Below the pieces are notes generated by a model that worked only from the letters and a program-made list of their open reading frames with translations, was not told the DNA's origin and searched no databases. From positions 62,001 through 126,000 of the forward strand of contig NZ_BMIL01000009.1 in NCBI RefSeq assembly GCF_014642175.1: a stretch of 64,000 nt of DNA. Reading direction: 5' to 3'. This DNA is from Pedobacter quisquiliarum. Lineage in GTDB: Bacteria > Bacteroidota > Bacteroidia > Sphingobacteriales > Sphingobacteriaceae. Position numbers and translations under genes: made by a program. Of this stretch, positions 33,585-43,378 are shown piece by piece (position 1 is the stretch's first letter; the number at the start of each line of letters is the position of its first letter).

Positions 33585-34508
33585 ATGAGTGAAGAGAATA
33601 ACTTCTTCTGCGAATTAGAAACTGGAACCTGCAGTCTTCCCAAACAAACCAATCTTCCTTTAGCAGATTCCATCATCATTCCTGACCACAAGATCAGTAT
33701 TATGTACTTCACTGACCCGATATGTTCATCATGTTGGGGCATTGAACCGCATTTGCGCAAGCTGAAGCTTGAATATGGCGATTACTTCAATATTGAATAC
33801 AAGATGGGCGGACTGCTGGAAAGCTGGACATCCTACAAAGGGAAAGATGTTCGCACACCTGGAGACGTAGCAGTACACTGGGACGAAGCAAGCCAATACT
33901 ATGATATGCCTATTGATGGTGATGTTTGGCTACATGATCCATTAGACTCTTCTTTTCCACCATCCATTGCCTTTAAAGCAGCACAGCTGCAGAATCCTTG
34001 CAAAGCACTGCAGTTCTTTCGCAAGATCAAAGAAATGGTATTCCTGCAAAAGATCAATACCACCAGATTAGAACACCTCCAAACCGCAGCATTACAGTGT
34101 GGATTAGATCCTAAACAACTCGCCAAAGACATGCAGGGTGCTGCAATAAAAGCCTTTGAGGATGATGTTAAGCTTGCCAGAAGCCTGGGCATTAAAGGCT
34201 TTCCCTCTATCCTCTTCACGGATGCCAATCAGGACCAATACCTGCTATATGGCTTCAAACCCTATGAAGAGTTTGAGCAGGCCATCCAGAAATGGAATCC
34301 CAAAGCCTCGAAAAAACCCATTAACACCAATTACCTCAATCTCTTCAGCCATTACCCTACGCTAACCACTAAAGAATACGCGGTTCTTACCCATAAGAAC
34401 ATGCCGGAGGCGGAAACCTTTTTAAACCAGCTCTTCGAGTTGGACCGTTTAGACCGGTTCCAATCGAAGAACGGTTACCTATGGCGATTGAAAAAGCTAA
34501 CGAACTAA
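33585..34508 (+). CDS. DsbA-family protein, SpxH/YjbH-like
   Basis: 307 residues, no signal peptide. The active-site region MYFTDPICSSCWGIEPHLRK carries Cys-Ser-Ser-Cys, and IKGFPSILFTDANQDQYLLYG the cis-Pro loop, as in SpxH (ClpXP adaptor) family proteins. An extra N-terminal region has a CELETGTCSLP cysteine pair, and a C-terminal extension ends in a short helical region. In Firmicutes SpxH feeds Spx to ClpXP; Spx is not evident here, so the role is uncertain. The last 12 bases overlap the end of the convergent glycosidase gene. Confidence 0.82.
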   Translation: MSEENNFFCELETGTCSLPKQTNLPLADSIIIPDHKISIMYFTDPICSSCWGIEPHLRKLKLEYGDYFNIEYKMGGLLESWTSYKGKDVRTPGDVAVHWDEASQYYDMPIDGDVWLHDPLDSSFPPSIAFKAAQLQNPCKALQFFRKIKEMVFLQKINTTRLEHLQTAALQCGLDPKQLAKDMQGAAIKAFEDDVKLARSLGIKGFPSILFTDANQDQYLLYGFKPYEEFEQAIQKWNPKASKKPINTNYLNLFSHYPTLTTKEYAVLTHKNMPEAETFLNQLFELDRLDRFQSKNGYLWRLKKLTN

Positions 34509-36752
34509 CTTAATACTTTCAATTCGAACCTCATTGGCCTGATCATCCCCCAATAGCAGGACCTGAATCTTTTCAAGCTCCTGAAGTTTGAAGGCTTCCT
34601 TGCCACTACCCTTGAAATACAAAGCCTGAAAGCCCGGGTAAGGTCGTGGTAGTAGCATGAACTCATCTGGCTTCATCGCCTGAACTGCTACAGGAACTTC
34701 CACTGTCCTGCGCCCAATGTTAATCAGCCCGGAAACGGCATTCCCCCGCGCATCTACCAGGATGACCTTTGCCCTGCTTTCGCGATCGCCTGAAATCCTC
34801 ACGCTTAGCGTTTTCCAATCCGCTGATGAAAGCGAACCTTTATCCACGACATCAGTTAAATTAACCTGAACACCACCCAACTGACCTGTGCCAGATGGTT
34901 TGTGCTTTAAGCTTAGATGTGCATGCTGACCTGCTTCGTTTACAAATGCATAAGGATCAGTCTCCCAAGAGGGTGCATAAACGACAACATTCGAAGCTGC
35001 AACCGTACCATCAAACAGTGGCAGAGTGCCATCTGCAGCAACCTTTGCTTTCAGAAGCGAAGTCGCCGCTGCTACATCAGTAGCTTTGGAAACTGCCTCG
35101 GGCGCCACAAATTCGTTCAAGCCCAGCACACCAACCTTCGTCTGTGCGGAAGCTGTAAAAGCCAGACCTTTTTTGCGCAGCAAATACGTACCCGGCGTAA
35201 TCTTAAACTTACCCCTATTTACTGTAGGCTGGTGTTTGTTTCCAGCGTTCAACGCAAGTACGCTAAAACCTTCGCCCAGGTCGGGCAGCACAACTTCCAT
35301 ATCGTGACTGGCCCAAACGGTGGTCCTTACCGGCTTATCCAACTCGTTCTTTCCAAATGGATCTGCGAGTACCTTTACATCAGGCATCACCTCCAGGCGC
35401 CACACACCTGCTTTAACCTTGTCTAAAAAGTAGGCACCGTTGCCACTGTATTTCAGAACAGGAGATGAACCCACCCCAGCAATGTGCTGCAGCGCTTTTG
35501 CCTCCACGGGCTTACTTTCCGATCCGCTGGTATAATAATATTCCGAAGCGGTGTTCATCTCTGCTGCCGCTGCTTTTGAATCAAGCTTAAAACCCGCAAA
35601 GCTGGTGTTCTCCGGGAAACTGCCATAGTCTTTGTAAGCTGGCATATGGTGGAAAATCCTTGAAGCAATCAGTAAACTAATCGCCTTAGCCGGCGTGTAA
35701 GCCAGATTCAGGTAGTGGGTCTGGTATTCAGTATTTGCATAAGCAGTGCCCAATGGGTCATAAGCAAACTGCGTAGCCCACTGCATACCAGCAGTCTTAA
35801 AACTCCTCGCCATTGCCGGATACATGTAAGGCTTAAGCACGTCGGCAGATTCAAATTCATAAACCATGCGCGGCTTATGTTTAAACGCAGGAATGGTATC
35901 AAAAGGAATTTGGTATCGATCTACATGTGGTAAAAGGTTGCCTTGTTGCTCATGTCCTGCAACAAGTCCTGTAGGGTACCACTGAAAACTGAATCCATCC
36001 GCCGTGGATGCTGCAACAGCATCTGCATAGCTTGGTGACTCACTGATGTTGTAAAATACAGGCTTTGTCCAGCCGGTTTTCCGCACCGCAGCCACCATCC
36101 GGTTTACGTATTCCGTTGCGCGTGACTTCGGCCCACTATGTTTAGGTTCATTGTTAATCTCTGTCGCAATTACAAATGGATCTTCAGCATAGGTCTTCTT
36201 GGTGTATGGGTTTACATGTCTGAAGAACTGGTCCAGATACCGCTCCTGAGCCACAAAAGCGGCCTCTTCAACCACTGCGCCCCCCTTGGTATAACGTTCT
36301 ACAAAACTCCCGGTCTTCTCATCCTCATCCGGATAGCCATTACCCCAAAATGCAATAGGTGTAATCAAAATGCGGATGCCCCGCTCCTCGAGCTTTGCAA
36401 TCAAATAGTCGAACAAGCGTAGGTGTTCATTTTCCTTCAGGTTGCCCGCAGCATCACTGATTTCCGTATCCCAGACATGGACCCTAAAGGCATTTATGCC
36501 AAGCCTCGCCAGATGATAAACATCCCGGTCAATTGCCTGCTCTATATTGATGTTCAGCTTCTTGTGCGACCGGTAGCCGTAGGCAAAAGGAAGTGTGTAG
36601 TTCACGCCGAAATAGCTTGCTTCCTTATTGTTGGCTTGCAGCCTGATGATCCCGGTTTTGTCGATATATACTTCGTTTGCTTTCTTCGTTTGCTGCGCTT
36701 CTGTAAGCAGAGGCACAAATAGTAAAGCAAGTAGTGTCTTATTGAAGTTCAT
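34497..36752 (-). CDS. GH5/clan-A glycoside hydrolase (cellulase/mannanase-like), secreted
   Basis: 751 residues with a signal peptide (MNFNKTLLALLFVPLLTEAQ). The TIM barrel spans about 40-400: FGVNYTLPFAYG, GINAFRVHVWD, acid/base Glu202 in ATEINNEPKH and nucleophile Glu299 in MVYEFESAD, the spacing expected of GH5-like beta-mannanases. Two beta-sandwich regions follow (about 440-560 and 590-750), probably carbohydrate-binding or structural modules. It would cut a beta-linked plant or algal polymer outside or in the periplasm. No SusC/D genes adjoin it; downstream genes of the strand are none, upstream is sbcC. Confidence 0.87.
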   Translation of the reverse strand: MNFNKTLLALLFVPLLTEAQQTKKANEVYIDKTGIIRLQANNKEASYFGVNYTLPFAYGYRSHKKLNINIEQAIDRDVYHLARLGINAFRVHVWDTEISDAAGNLKENEHLRLFDYLIAKLEERGIRILITPIAFWGNGYPDEDEKTGSFVERYTKGGAVVEEAAFVAQERYLDQFFRHVNPYTKKTYAEDPFVIATEINNEPKHSGPKSRATEYVNRMVAAVRKTGWTKPVFYNISESPSYADAVAASTADGFSFQWYPTGLVAGHEQQGNLLPHVDRYQIPFDTIPAFKHKPRMVYEFESADVLKPYMYPAMARSFKTAGMQWATQFAYDPLGTAYANTEYQTHYLNLAYTPAKAISLLIASRIFHHMPAYKDYGSFPENTSFAGFKLDSKAAAAEMNTASEYYYTSGSESKPVEAKALQHIAGVGSSPVLKYSGNGAYFLDKVKAGVWRLEVMPDVKVLADPFGKNELDKPVRTTVWASHDMEVVLPDLGEGFSVLALNAGNKHQPTVNRGKFKITPGTYLLRKKGLAFTASAQTKVGVLGLNEFVAPEAVSKATDVAAATSLLKAKVAADGTLPLFDGTVAASNVVVYAPSWETDPYAFVNEAGQHAHLSLKHKPSGTGQLGGVQVNLTDVVDKGSLSSADWKTLSVRISGDRESRAKVILVDARGNAVSGLINIGRRTVEVPVAVQAMKPDEFMLLPRPYPGFQALYFKGSGKEAFKLQELEKIQVLLLGDDQANEVRIESIKLVR

Positions 36753-36782
36753 GTATGTTTTTAAGTAAATAACAAGCGTGCC

Positions 36783-39700
36783 TTAATTCATGATCACGCC
36801 GTAGTGCTGTATTTTAATCTTGCTTGAGCCGCCAGGCTGTTTCTCCACCTGAATCTGCGTGCCGATCCGTTCTTTTAACGCTTCCACGTGGGAGATGATC
36901 CCGACCAACTTCCCTTTTGCCTGTAGGTTTTCCAAAGCAGAAATGGCCACATCAAGTGTATCCGCATCCAGGGTGCCGAAACCTTCATCAATGAATAAAG
37001 TATTGATCTGCACCTTGTGACTAGCCAGGTCGGATAATCCTAAGGCAAGCGCCAGACTCACCAGAAAACTTTCACCACCGGAGAGTGTCGCCATTGGTCG
37101 TGTGGCATCGGCCTGATAGTGATCTTCAATCTCCAGGCCAAGGTCCTTGTCTTTGCTCTTCAAAATACTGTAGCGATCCGTAAGCTGAGCAAGATGTTTA
37201 TTCGCCAGTTCTGTAAGTCGAGCCAAAGTGAGCCCCTGCGCAAACATCCTGAAGCTGTTTCCGTCCGCAGAGCCGATGAGGTTACATAATCTGTTCCAAC
37301 GACTAAACTCCTGCTGTTGCAGCTGGATTTTACCAGTGATGCTGGCATGTTGCTTCAGGGTTGCTTCATCAGCGGCAAAAATGCCTTTAATACGTCCAAT
37401 TTCCTGGTTTAATACAGATATCGCATCGCCCAATTCTTTAAACTGCTGCTGTAAAGCTTCCAACGTGCTGCTGGTCAATGCACGTTCACGCTCCGAATTA
37501 AGATCCGCAGCATTCGCTTTAATAAGCTCCTGTGTGGTGCTAAGACTTTCTTCCAATTCCTTTTTTAGCGCCTTCAGCGATGTTGCGACGTCATCGGGTA
37601 GCAATAAGTCAGCAAGTGCGGCAAGGCCGGCAATGCCTTCCTGTTCCAAATGCGTCACCAAAGCATGCTGCAAACGAGACAGTTTTTCTGCCAAAGATAA
37701 ATGGCTTTCAGCAAGCTGCTTGTGTGTCAGTAACGCTTCTGAATGGCGCCTTTGCTTCTCCTGCTGTACGTTCATCGCTTGTTCTCTGGTCGAGCCGAAT
37801 TTCTTCAGCTCCAGGTTTAAACGATTTCGCTCTGCAACGGGATCTCGATCACCGAACAATGCCTTTCTGGCGGACTGCAGGCCCAGCAATTCGCCACCAA
37901 TCCTTGCGATATCTTCCTGGAGCTTTTCTGCAGCTTTTAATTTTTCCTGAAGCGCATAAGTAAGTGGATCCAGTGCTTTGTTTAGCATCAAAGCCTCCTC
38001 TGTAAGCTTCTTCAACCGCTGCTCCGCCTCCTGGTATCGTTCCATACGGACCTTTAAAGCACTCGAAATTGTAGCTAACTGCTGCAGGTCGAATGATACC
38101 TGATAGCCCTCCAGCATCTGACGGAGCTCCTGAACAACCTGTTCCTGCTGTTCCTGCAGCTGTGTGGTAACGGTTTGAACACGTCTGATATGTTCCTGGT
38201 AATTCTTGATATCACCATGAATCAAGGCGGACTCGTTCTTCAGGTTTATGGTAGTCAATTTCTGATCATCCAACTGCTTCTGCTGCCTGATCATGTCTTC
38301 CTTCAGCTGCTTAGCAGTCAGCAGGGTCTGTCTTAGCGACTCCCACTTATGCCTGGTTTCCAGCATCAGTGCTTCAATCAATGACGCATCTTTATCGCCA
38401 ACCGCAGCGGGAAGTTCAGCATTCAAAGTCTCGAACTTGGTTTTCAGCGTCATGCCGGCATTCAGCTTTTCCTGTAATGCTTTTTCGGCACCTTGAACAG
38501 TCAACTTTAGCTTTTGCACTTCCATCTTTGCCTCGAACAGCTGTTTACCGACCGTGTCGACCACGGACCTTTGGGCTTCCAGCGCCTGCTTTGCTGCAGA
38601 AAGGTTATCCTGAGGACTTACTACTGCAAAAGGGTGATGCACCGCTCCACAAAGCGTGCAGGGTTCACCATCTACCAGGTGAACGCGATCGGCTTCATAC
38701 TTCTGAAGCCTTTGCTCAGCATTAAGCACTTTTTCATGCGCATCAAACAGCTGCCTGGCTTCTTCATTGGCCACTTCTAACCGGGATAGTTTCTCCTCCT
38801 CCACGGCCTGCTGAAGCGCTGCAGCTTTCAGCTCGGCCTGCGTAGCGGCATATTCCTTTCGGAAAGTCACCAATGCCGACACGGTATCCATTTGCTGCTG
38901 GTAGTTGTTCACCAATACCGGTAAACCCGCCACCGCAGCTTCGAGCTCGTCCAGGGACTTTCCTGCTAAGCGCTGTTGCAGTTGTGCTTCAAGGGCCGTA
39001 ATGTCTTTCTCCAGGGCGCTGTGCCTGGCTATTGCTGTTTGCTGTAGCACGTCCTGTTGTTCTAGCCGCAACTGGCTTTGCTGAATCAGGTTCTCCGTTT
39101 TCAGGCGGTCCGCCTCCGCAGCAAGTAAAGCCGTTTTGAGCTCCTCCAGCCGTGCTATCTTTTGTTCAAACACGAGTCGCTCTCTACCCAGCCCCTCATC
39201 TGCCGCATTTGCAAGCAGATAAGCTTCAACTGCTTTCAGTTCCTCGTTAACCCACTTTAAACCGGATTCATAATGTGCCTTTTGCGTCTGAATGTTAACG
39301 ATTTCCGGTTGCAGTACATAAAGAGCGTTTCGGGCAGCTTCTAAACTAACTTCTACCGCCTTAATGCCTTCATCCTTAATGATGGCTTCATCAATGATTG
39401 GATTTTGCAACTCCAGGCTTGCTGCAGCTTGTTCAAGCTGTTCCGTAGCAAGCTTAAGGGTAGCGCCCGCTGCATTTGCATCCGCTTCAAGCGCCGGTAG
39501 GCTGACTTCAAGAGCCTTTATCTGTGCTGCTGTTTTCTGCTCCTCTGCTTCTATTTCCTTAATATACTCGTATTGCGGCTTAAAGCGCAAGGCTGCCTCG
39601 TGCCATTTCAGCCGCTCGAAGGCCTCCTGCTGTGTCGCATACTTTTCCTGTGCAGCAATATAATCTGCCGCCAGGCTGCGTTTCCGCTGCTCCAGCTTGT

Positions 39701-40457
39701 CGAGTTGTGCTAACCAGGAAATGTTTGCGGAAACGCTTTGCTGATCTGTGCGCAACAGCGTTTCTTTCGCCAGCAGCTGCGCCAACGTGGCCTCATGTTC
39801 CTGCTTTTCCTCCGCTGTAAGCAGTTTCACATTGCCGAGTTCATTTTGTAATGCGCTCAGGCGATCACGCTCCTCCTTTAACTTATCGAATACAAATACC
39901 GAGATCTGTGAATAAATCTCCGTGCCCGTAATATTTTCTAATAGGAAACTCCTGTCCCGGTCTGAAGACTTCAAAAACTGCGTAAAGTCACCCTGGCACA
40001 AAATCACGGATCTAAGGAACTGTTGATAATCCAGGCCACACAGTGATTCAATCTGCTGCCTGATCTGCGTCACGCGATGTTCACCGATCATGACGTATTC
40101 GCTGTCTCGAAGTTCAGAAAGCTCCATTTTTTCCTGTTGGAGTTTTCCGTCCGCTTTGCCACCTGCACGATGCAGGGACCACTTCGCGCGGTAGACTTTA
40201 TCTTTGGCTTCGAATTCAAGTTCTGAATAACACTCGCCGGTGTGGCGGGACATGATTTCTTCAACATCACGATTATGCCGGTGCACTTTCCCATAGAGTG
40301 CAACAGTGATTGCATCCAAAATGGTGGTTTTGCCGGCACCTGTAGGACCAGTAATGGCGAAAAGGCCAGTTTCCGAAAATGGCGGCTGACTAAAATCTAT
40401 TTTATGCTCAGCCCTTAAAGAGTTGAGATTTTTAATTTTAATACTAAGTATCTTCAT
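36783..40457 (-). CDS. sbcC: SbcC, SMC-like ATPase subunit of the SbcCD nuclease
   Basis: 1224 residues. Walker A GPTGAGKTT (residues 37-45), two long coiled coils, the zinc hook CTLC at residues 600-603, ABC signature LSGGESF (Ser1126) and Walker B TLFIDEGFGTLD near 1160. SbcCD processes DNA hairpins and double-strand ends. The start ATG gives MKILSIKIKNLNSL. The gap from sbcD is 11 bp, so the two form an operon, sbcD first. Confidence 0.97.
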   Translation of the reverse strand: MKILSIKIKNLNSLRAEHKIDFSQPPFSETGLFAITGPTGAGKTTILDAITVALYGKVHRHNRDVEEIMSRHTGECYSELEFEAKDKVYRAKWSLHRAGGKADGKLQQEKMELSELRDSEYVMIGEHRVTQIRQQIESLCGLDYQQFLRSVILCQGDFTQFLKSSDRDRSFLLENITGTEIYSQISVFVFDKLKEERDRLSALQNELGNVKLLTAEEKQEHEATLAQLLAKETLLRTDQQSVSANISWLAQLDKLEQRKRSLAADYIAAQEKYATQQEAFERLKWHEAALRFKPQYEYIKEIEAEEQKTAAQIKALEVSLPALEADANAAGATLKLATEQLEQAAASLELQNPIIDEAIIKDEGIKAVEVSLEAARNALYVLQPEIVNIQTQKAHYESGLKWVNEELKAVEAYLLANAADEGLGRERLVFEQKIARLEELKTALLAAEADRLKTENLIQQSQLRLEQQDVLQQTAIARHSALEKDITALEAQLQQRLAGKSLDELEAAVAGLPVLVNNYQQQMDTVSALVTFRKEYAATQAELKAAALQQAVEEEKLSRLEVANEEARQLFDAHEKVLNAEQRLQKYEADRVHLVDGEPCTLCGAVHHPFAVVSPQDNLSAAKQALEAQRSVVDTVGKQLFEAKMEVQKLKLTVQGAEKALQEKLNAGMTLKTKFETLNAELPAAVGDKDASLIEALMLETRHKWESLRQTLLTAKQLKEDMIRQQKQLDDQKLTTINLKNESALIHGDIKNYQEHIRRVQTVTTQLQEQQEQVVQELRQMLEGYQVSFDLQQLATISSALKVRMERYQEAEQRLKKLTEEALMLNKALDPLTYALQEKLKAAEKLQEDIARIGGELLGLQSARKALFGDRDPVAERNRLNLELKKFGSTREQAMNVQQEKQRRHSEALLTHKQLAESHLSLAEKLSRLQHALVTHLEQEGIAGLAALADLLLPDDVATSLKALKKELEESLSTTQELIKANAADLNSERERALTSSTLEALQQQFKELGDAISVLNQEIGRIKGIFAADEATLKQHASITGKIQLQQQEFSRWNRLCNLIGSADGNSFRMFAQGLTLARLTELANKHLAQLTDRYSILKSKDKDLGLEIEDHYQADATRPMATLSGGESFLVSLALALGLSDLASHKVQINTLFIDEGFGTLDADTLDVAISALENLQAKGKLVGIISHVEALKERIGTQIQVEKQPGGSSKIKIQHYGVIMN

Positions 40458-40468
40458 TGAGCAATGCG

Positions 40469-41689
40469 CTAATTAATTTTCTGACCCATCAGCTCCAAGG
40501 CTTCTTCGAAAGTGCGCATCAGTTCCGGAACTTCTTCATTTGCGATCTTGGATTCGCAACGTTTCAGGAACACTGCTTTGGGAGTAAGGTCCTTTAGGGC
40601 CATTTCTTCCTGCTGCAGCACATCCAGAGATTTGCTGGTTCTTAGTCGGTTCTGCCTTGGGAAGAACCTTTCGATGAAAGGCTTTTGCGCCTGCAGGGCC
40701 GATAGCTGCTGGTCAAGATCCAGAATCGCAGTTTGCGTTTCCACCTGAACTTCCACCCATGGCTGATACTTCAGCCCAGGATCCTCCAGCGCAAGGATCT
40801 TTTGTCTCACCGTTTCCAGATCCCCTTTGATACGGATCAACTTCCTTACGCAAGGCACCTCATGCGGCACCAGGCTCAACAATTCGCCGCCTTTAAACTC
40901 CAGAATAAGCACCTGCTTTCGGTCCTCATTTTCAGAAAAACTCAAGGGTATTGGCGATCCGGAATAGCGGATGTGCTCCATTTTATTAACCACCTGCGGG
41001 CGATGGATGTGCCCTAACGCGATGTAGTTGAACTCCACTGGAAAATGATCGCCATGCACCTGCCCCAGGTTGCCCACGTGAATCTCCTTTTCACTTTCAG
41101 AAGTAGAAGCGCCTGCTGCAAACAGATGTCCTGTTGCGATAACCGGGATATCGGCTTCCTTATAAGTTGTAATGTGTTCTACAAATCGATGGTAGTGTTC
41201 ACTGATGCCCTGCTTAATCCGTTGTTCCCGTTCTTCATTCGTTTCTCCGGAAATCGATAACCGGATATCGCGGTCACGCAAAAATGGCACGGCACAAACG
41301 ACAAGCTCTAGCTTGTCCCGGGCATCATGAATGGGAATGATCTGCTCCGTGAATGTGGCCGGAACACCGCCCACAATGTGAACATTGAAGTATTTGAGCA
41401 AGGACTTCGGCGCATTCAACGTACTGATGGAATCATGATTGCCGCCAATGATGACAACTTCCCTGCAGCAAGTATCTTTCACCATGCGCAGGAAACGGTA
41501 GTATTGCTCAAGCGCCGTATTGGAGGGTGATCCAGTGTCAAATACATCACCGGCAATGATTAACACATCAATGCATTCCGCGCTAAGCTTTACAATTAAC
41601 CAGTCTAAGAAATCCTGATGTTCTTCGGTTCTTTCACACTGCTCCAGTTTCTTTCCTAAGTGCCAGTCGGCCGTATGTAGTATCTTCAT
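40469..41689 (-). CDS. sbcD: SbcD, nuclease subunit of SbcCD
   Basis: 406 residues with the Mre11-type metallophosphoesterase motifs in order: DWHLGK (Asp8, His10), AGDVFDTG, IIGGNHDS, ATGHLFAAG and GHIHRPQ, then the C-terminal capping domain. Provides the manganese-dependent exo- and endonuclease activity of SbcCD. First gene of the sbcDC pair. Confidence 0.97.
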   Translation of the reverse strand: MKILHTADWHLGKKLEQCERTEEHQDFLDWLIVKLSAECIDVLIIAGDVFDTGSPSNTALEQYYRFLRMVKDTCCREVVIIGGNHDSISTLNAPKSLLKYFNVHIVGGVPATFTEQIIPIHDARDKLELVVCAVPFLRDRDIRLSISGETNEEREQRIKQGISEHYHRFVEHITTYKEADIPVIATGHLFAAGASTSESEKEIHVGNLGQVHGDHFPVEFNYIALGHIHRPQVVNKMEHIRYSGSPIPLSFSENEDRKQVLILEFKGGELLSLVPHEVPCVRKLIRIKGDLETVRQKILALEDPGLKYQPWVEVQVETQTAILDLDQQLSALQAQKPFIERFFPRQNRLRTSKSLDVLQQEEMALKDLTPKAVFLKRCESKIANEEVPELMRTFEEALELMGQKIN

Positions 41690-41799
41690 AAATTGCCTCC
41701 CTAAGTTACGGCAATATTTCCTTCACACATATTCAGGGGTACTCCTGCCATTCAAAAAAGACAAACTTTCTCGCGCATTCCAATGTTTATTATACAAAA

Positions 41800-42438
41800 A
41801 TGACAACTATGAAAAAGAATATTGCCTATTGCTTTATAACAAGCTTGATTTTTGTGCTCCCGGCTTGCCAAAGCCCGGAGACGCGTGCCGTGAACCAGAA
41901 TGCCACTGAAGACACCACCTTCCAAAGCGATGCGAGTGGCTCCGGATCAAAAGAATTAAACAACTCGGTTGAACCAGGTGGTAACAGACCTACAGATAAC
42001 AACATTTCACAGAAGACGAAAGTGTCTGATGACGACAAGATATTCATGGATGGCGTAAAGGCTTCCGGCTTATTGGAGATTACCATGGCAAAGCAGGCCC
42101 TACAGGTGTCTACCGATCCGAAGATCAAAAGCTTTGCAGAGATGATGATTAAAGATCATACGCAAATGGATAAGGAAGCGGAAGCCTTAGCAACCGAAAG
42201 CCAGATTATTCTTAAAGGCGACTTTAGCAAGGAGCAGCGTGAAGAGCTGGACATGATGAAAGGCATGAAAGGCGCAGCATTTGACAAGCACTATAAAGAC
42301 ATGATGATCAAGAGTCATGATAAAGCGGTCCAACTTATGAAGTTCGGTGCAAATACAAGAGAAGAGAAAGTAAAGGCCTTTGCTGAGAAATCGCTTTCTG
42401 TAATTCAGAATCACTATACTGCGGCACAACAACTATAA
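41800..42438 (+). CDS. DUF4142 lipoprotein
   Basis: 212 residues. A lipoprotein signal ends in FVLPAC (lipobox), a disordered Ser/Thr/Asn-rich linker follows, and from about residue 85 a ferritin-like four-helix DUF4142 domain is present (ASGLLEITMAKQALQVSTDP, MMIKDHTQMDKEAEALA, MMIKSHDKAVQLMKFGA). The family is common in envelopes of Bacteroidota and often stress induced; function unknown. The ATG at 41800 or the one three codons later both keep the signal. Confidence 0.9.
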   Translation: MTTMKKNIAYCFITSLIFVLPACQSPETRAVNQNATEDTTFQSDASGSGSKELNNSVEPGGNRPTDNNISQKTKVSDDDKIFMDGVKASGLLEITMAKQALQVSTDPKIKSFAEMMIKDHTQMDKEAEALATESQIILKGDFSKEQREELDMMKGMKGAAFDKHYKDMMIKSHDKAVQLMKFGANTREEKVKAFAEKSLSVIQNHYTAAQQL

Positions 42439-42449
42439 ACGTTAAAGCC

Positions 42450-42487
42450 AAAAAATAAGCCCTGTTATTTAGCAGGGCTTATTTTTT
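42450..42487. terminator. Bidirectional terminator between the DUF4142 gene and cinA-like gene
   Basis: AAAAAATAAGCCCTG (42450-42464) is the exact reverse complement of CAGGGCTTATTTTTT (42473-42487), 8-nt loop. The right arm and loop are the last codons of the minus-strand CinA-like gene, so its stop lies in the hairpin. Confidence 0.9.
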
Positions 42488-42950
42488 GAATTAATAAATG
42501 GGCGAAGTTTTCTATACACTTCATGATGATGACTTCCTTTCCACCGGTGAAAGTACTCCGATCAGAAAACTCAAAGTCATCAGAGATACAGTGGATAAAC
42601 ATTGTTCCCACCGGCTTCTCCGGGCTTTCACTTCCACCAGGACAGGTTAGTCCGGTAATCGCTACATGAATCTTAGCGGGCATGAACGACCGTAAGCCAT
42701 TTGCAGCAGCTTCCGTTACTTCGGCCGACTCCGGCGTAAATTCCTCCACAAGTTTATCATCCACCTTTAGGAGATCTTCCTTCACGCCGGCATCATAACA
42801 AACAATGCCACCCTTTAGAATTTTTCCTGCTTCATCAGTAAGGCCGAATTCAGCAGCCATTCTACCGACAGTAGCACTTTCTGCAAAAGCGATGTTCAGT
42901 TCCTGCGCAGCTAATAATTTCGCACAATCTTCTACAACCTTTGACGGCAT
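42465..42950 (-). CDS. CinA C-terminal-domain protein (nicotinamide-nucleotide amidase, PncC-like)
   Basis: 161 residues matching the stand-alone CinA C-terminal domain: LLAAQELNIAFAESATVGRM, where most members have the AESCTGG sequence and here it is AESATVG; GGIVCYDAGVKEDLL; and AITGLTCPGGSESPEKPVGT. PncC hydrolyses NMN to NaMN and ammonia in NAD recycling. The changed AESCTGG loop makes the catalytic state uncertain. The adjacent acidic protein gene is 9 bp upstream. Confidence 0.88.
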   Translation of the reverse strand: MPSKVVEDCAKLLAAQELNIAFAESATVGRMAAEFGLTDEAGKILKGGIVCYDAGVKEDLLKVDDKLVEEFTPESAEVTEAAANGLRSFMPAKIHVAITGLTCPGGSESPEKPVGTMFIHCISDDFEFSDRSTFTGGKEVIIMKCIENFAHLLIQKISPAK

Positions 42951-42959
42951 AAGCGTTAT

Positions 42960-43250
42960 CTATATTTTAGTGGGATCATAGGCACCATCGCCTGGTTTAT
43001 TATTCATCGCATCCTGATCCTGGTCGAACTCTTCACGCATCTCTTTGATGCTCTTGCCAGAATCGATGTTGCCGCTGCGCTCATCTTCGCGACCATCCAT
43101 TTCATTTCCTGCTGAATCGTCATCAGATTCTGCAAATCCTGGATCTACACTCGGGTTTTCAAAGTCTGTATCATTGTTCAATTTCACAGAATCATTTTCC
43201 GGAGTTCCGGACTGCTGGTTGTTCAAATTGGTGTTTTCCATGATTTTCAT
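42960..43250 (-). CDS. Small acidic, disordered protein
   Basis: 96 residues dominated by Asp, Glu, Asn and Ser (ENPSVDPGFAESDDDSAGNE), no membrane segment, no cysteine, no family recognised. Probably co-transcribed with the CinA-like gene 9 bp downstream. Similar in length and composition to the protein at 46143-46418, without clear alignment. Confidence 0.65.
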   Translation of the reverse strand: MKIMENTNLNNQQSGTPENDSVKLNNDTDFENPSVDPGFAESDDDSAGNEMDGREDERSGNIDSGKSIKEMREEFDQDQDAMNNKPGDGAYDPTKI

Positions 43251-43378
43251 ATTTGTTTAAAATACAACAGTAAAGGCCTGCACTTAGTTTGATGCCGTAA
43301 TCAAAAACATATTGGCCCGTAGTAATACTTTGGTACATAGATTGTTCTGAAAAAAGCACATCCTATAACTTAAAACCT

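Noticed and set aside
37228..37950. 240-codon Ser/Cys-rich frame antisense to sbcC
   Set aside because: It lies opposite the coiled-coil part of sbcC; length and Ser/Cys bias come from the codon pattern of the sense gene.
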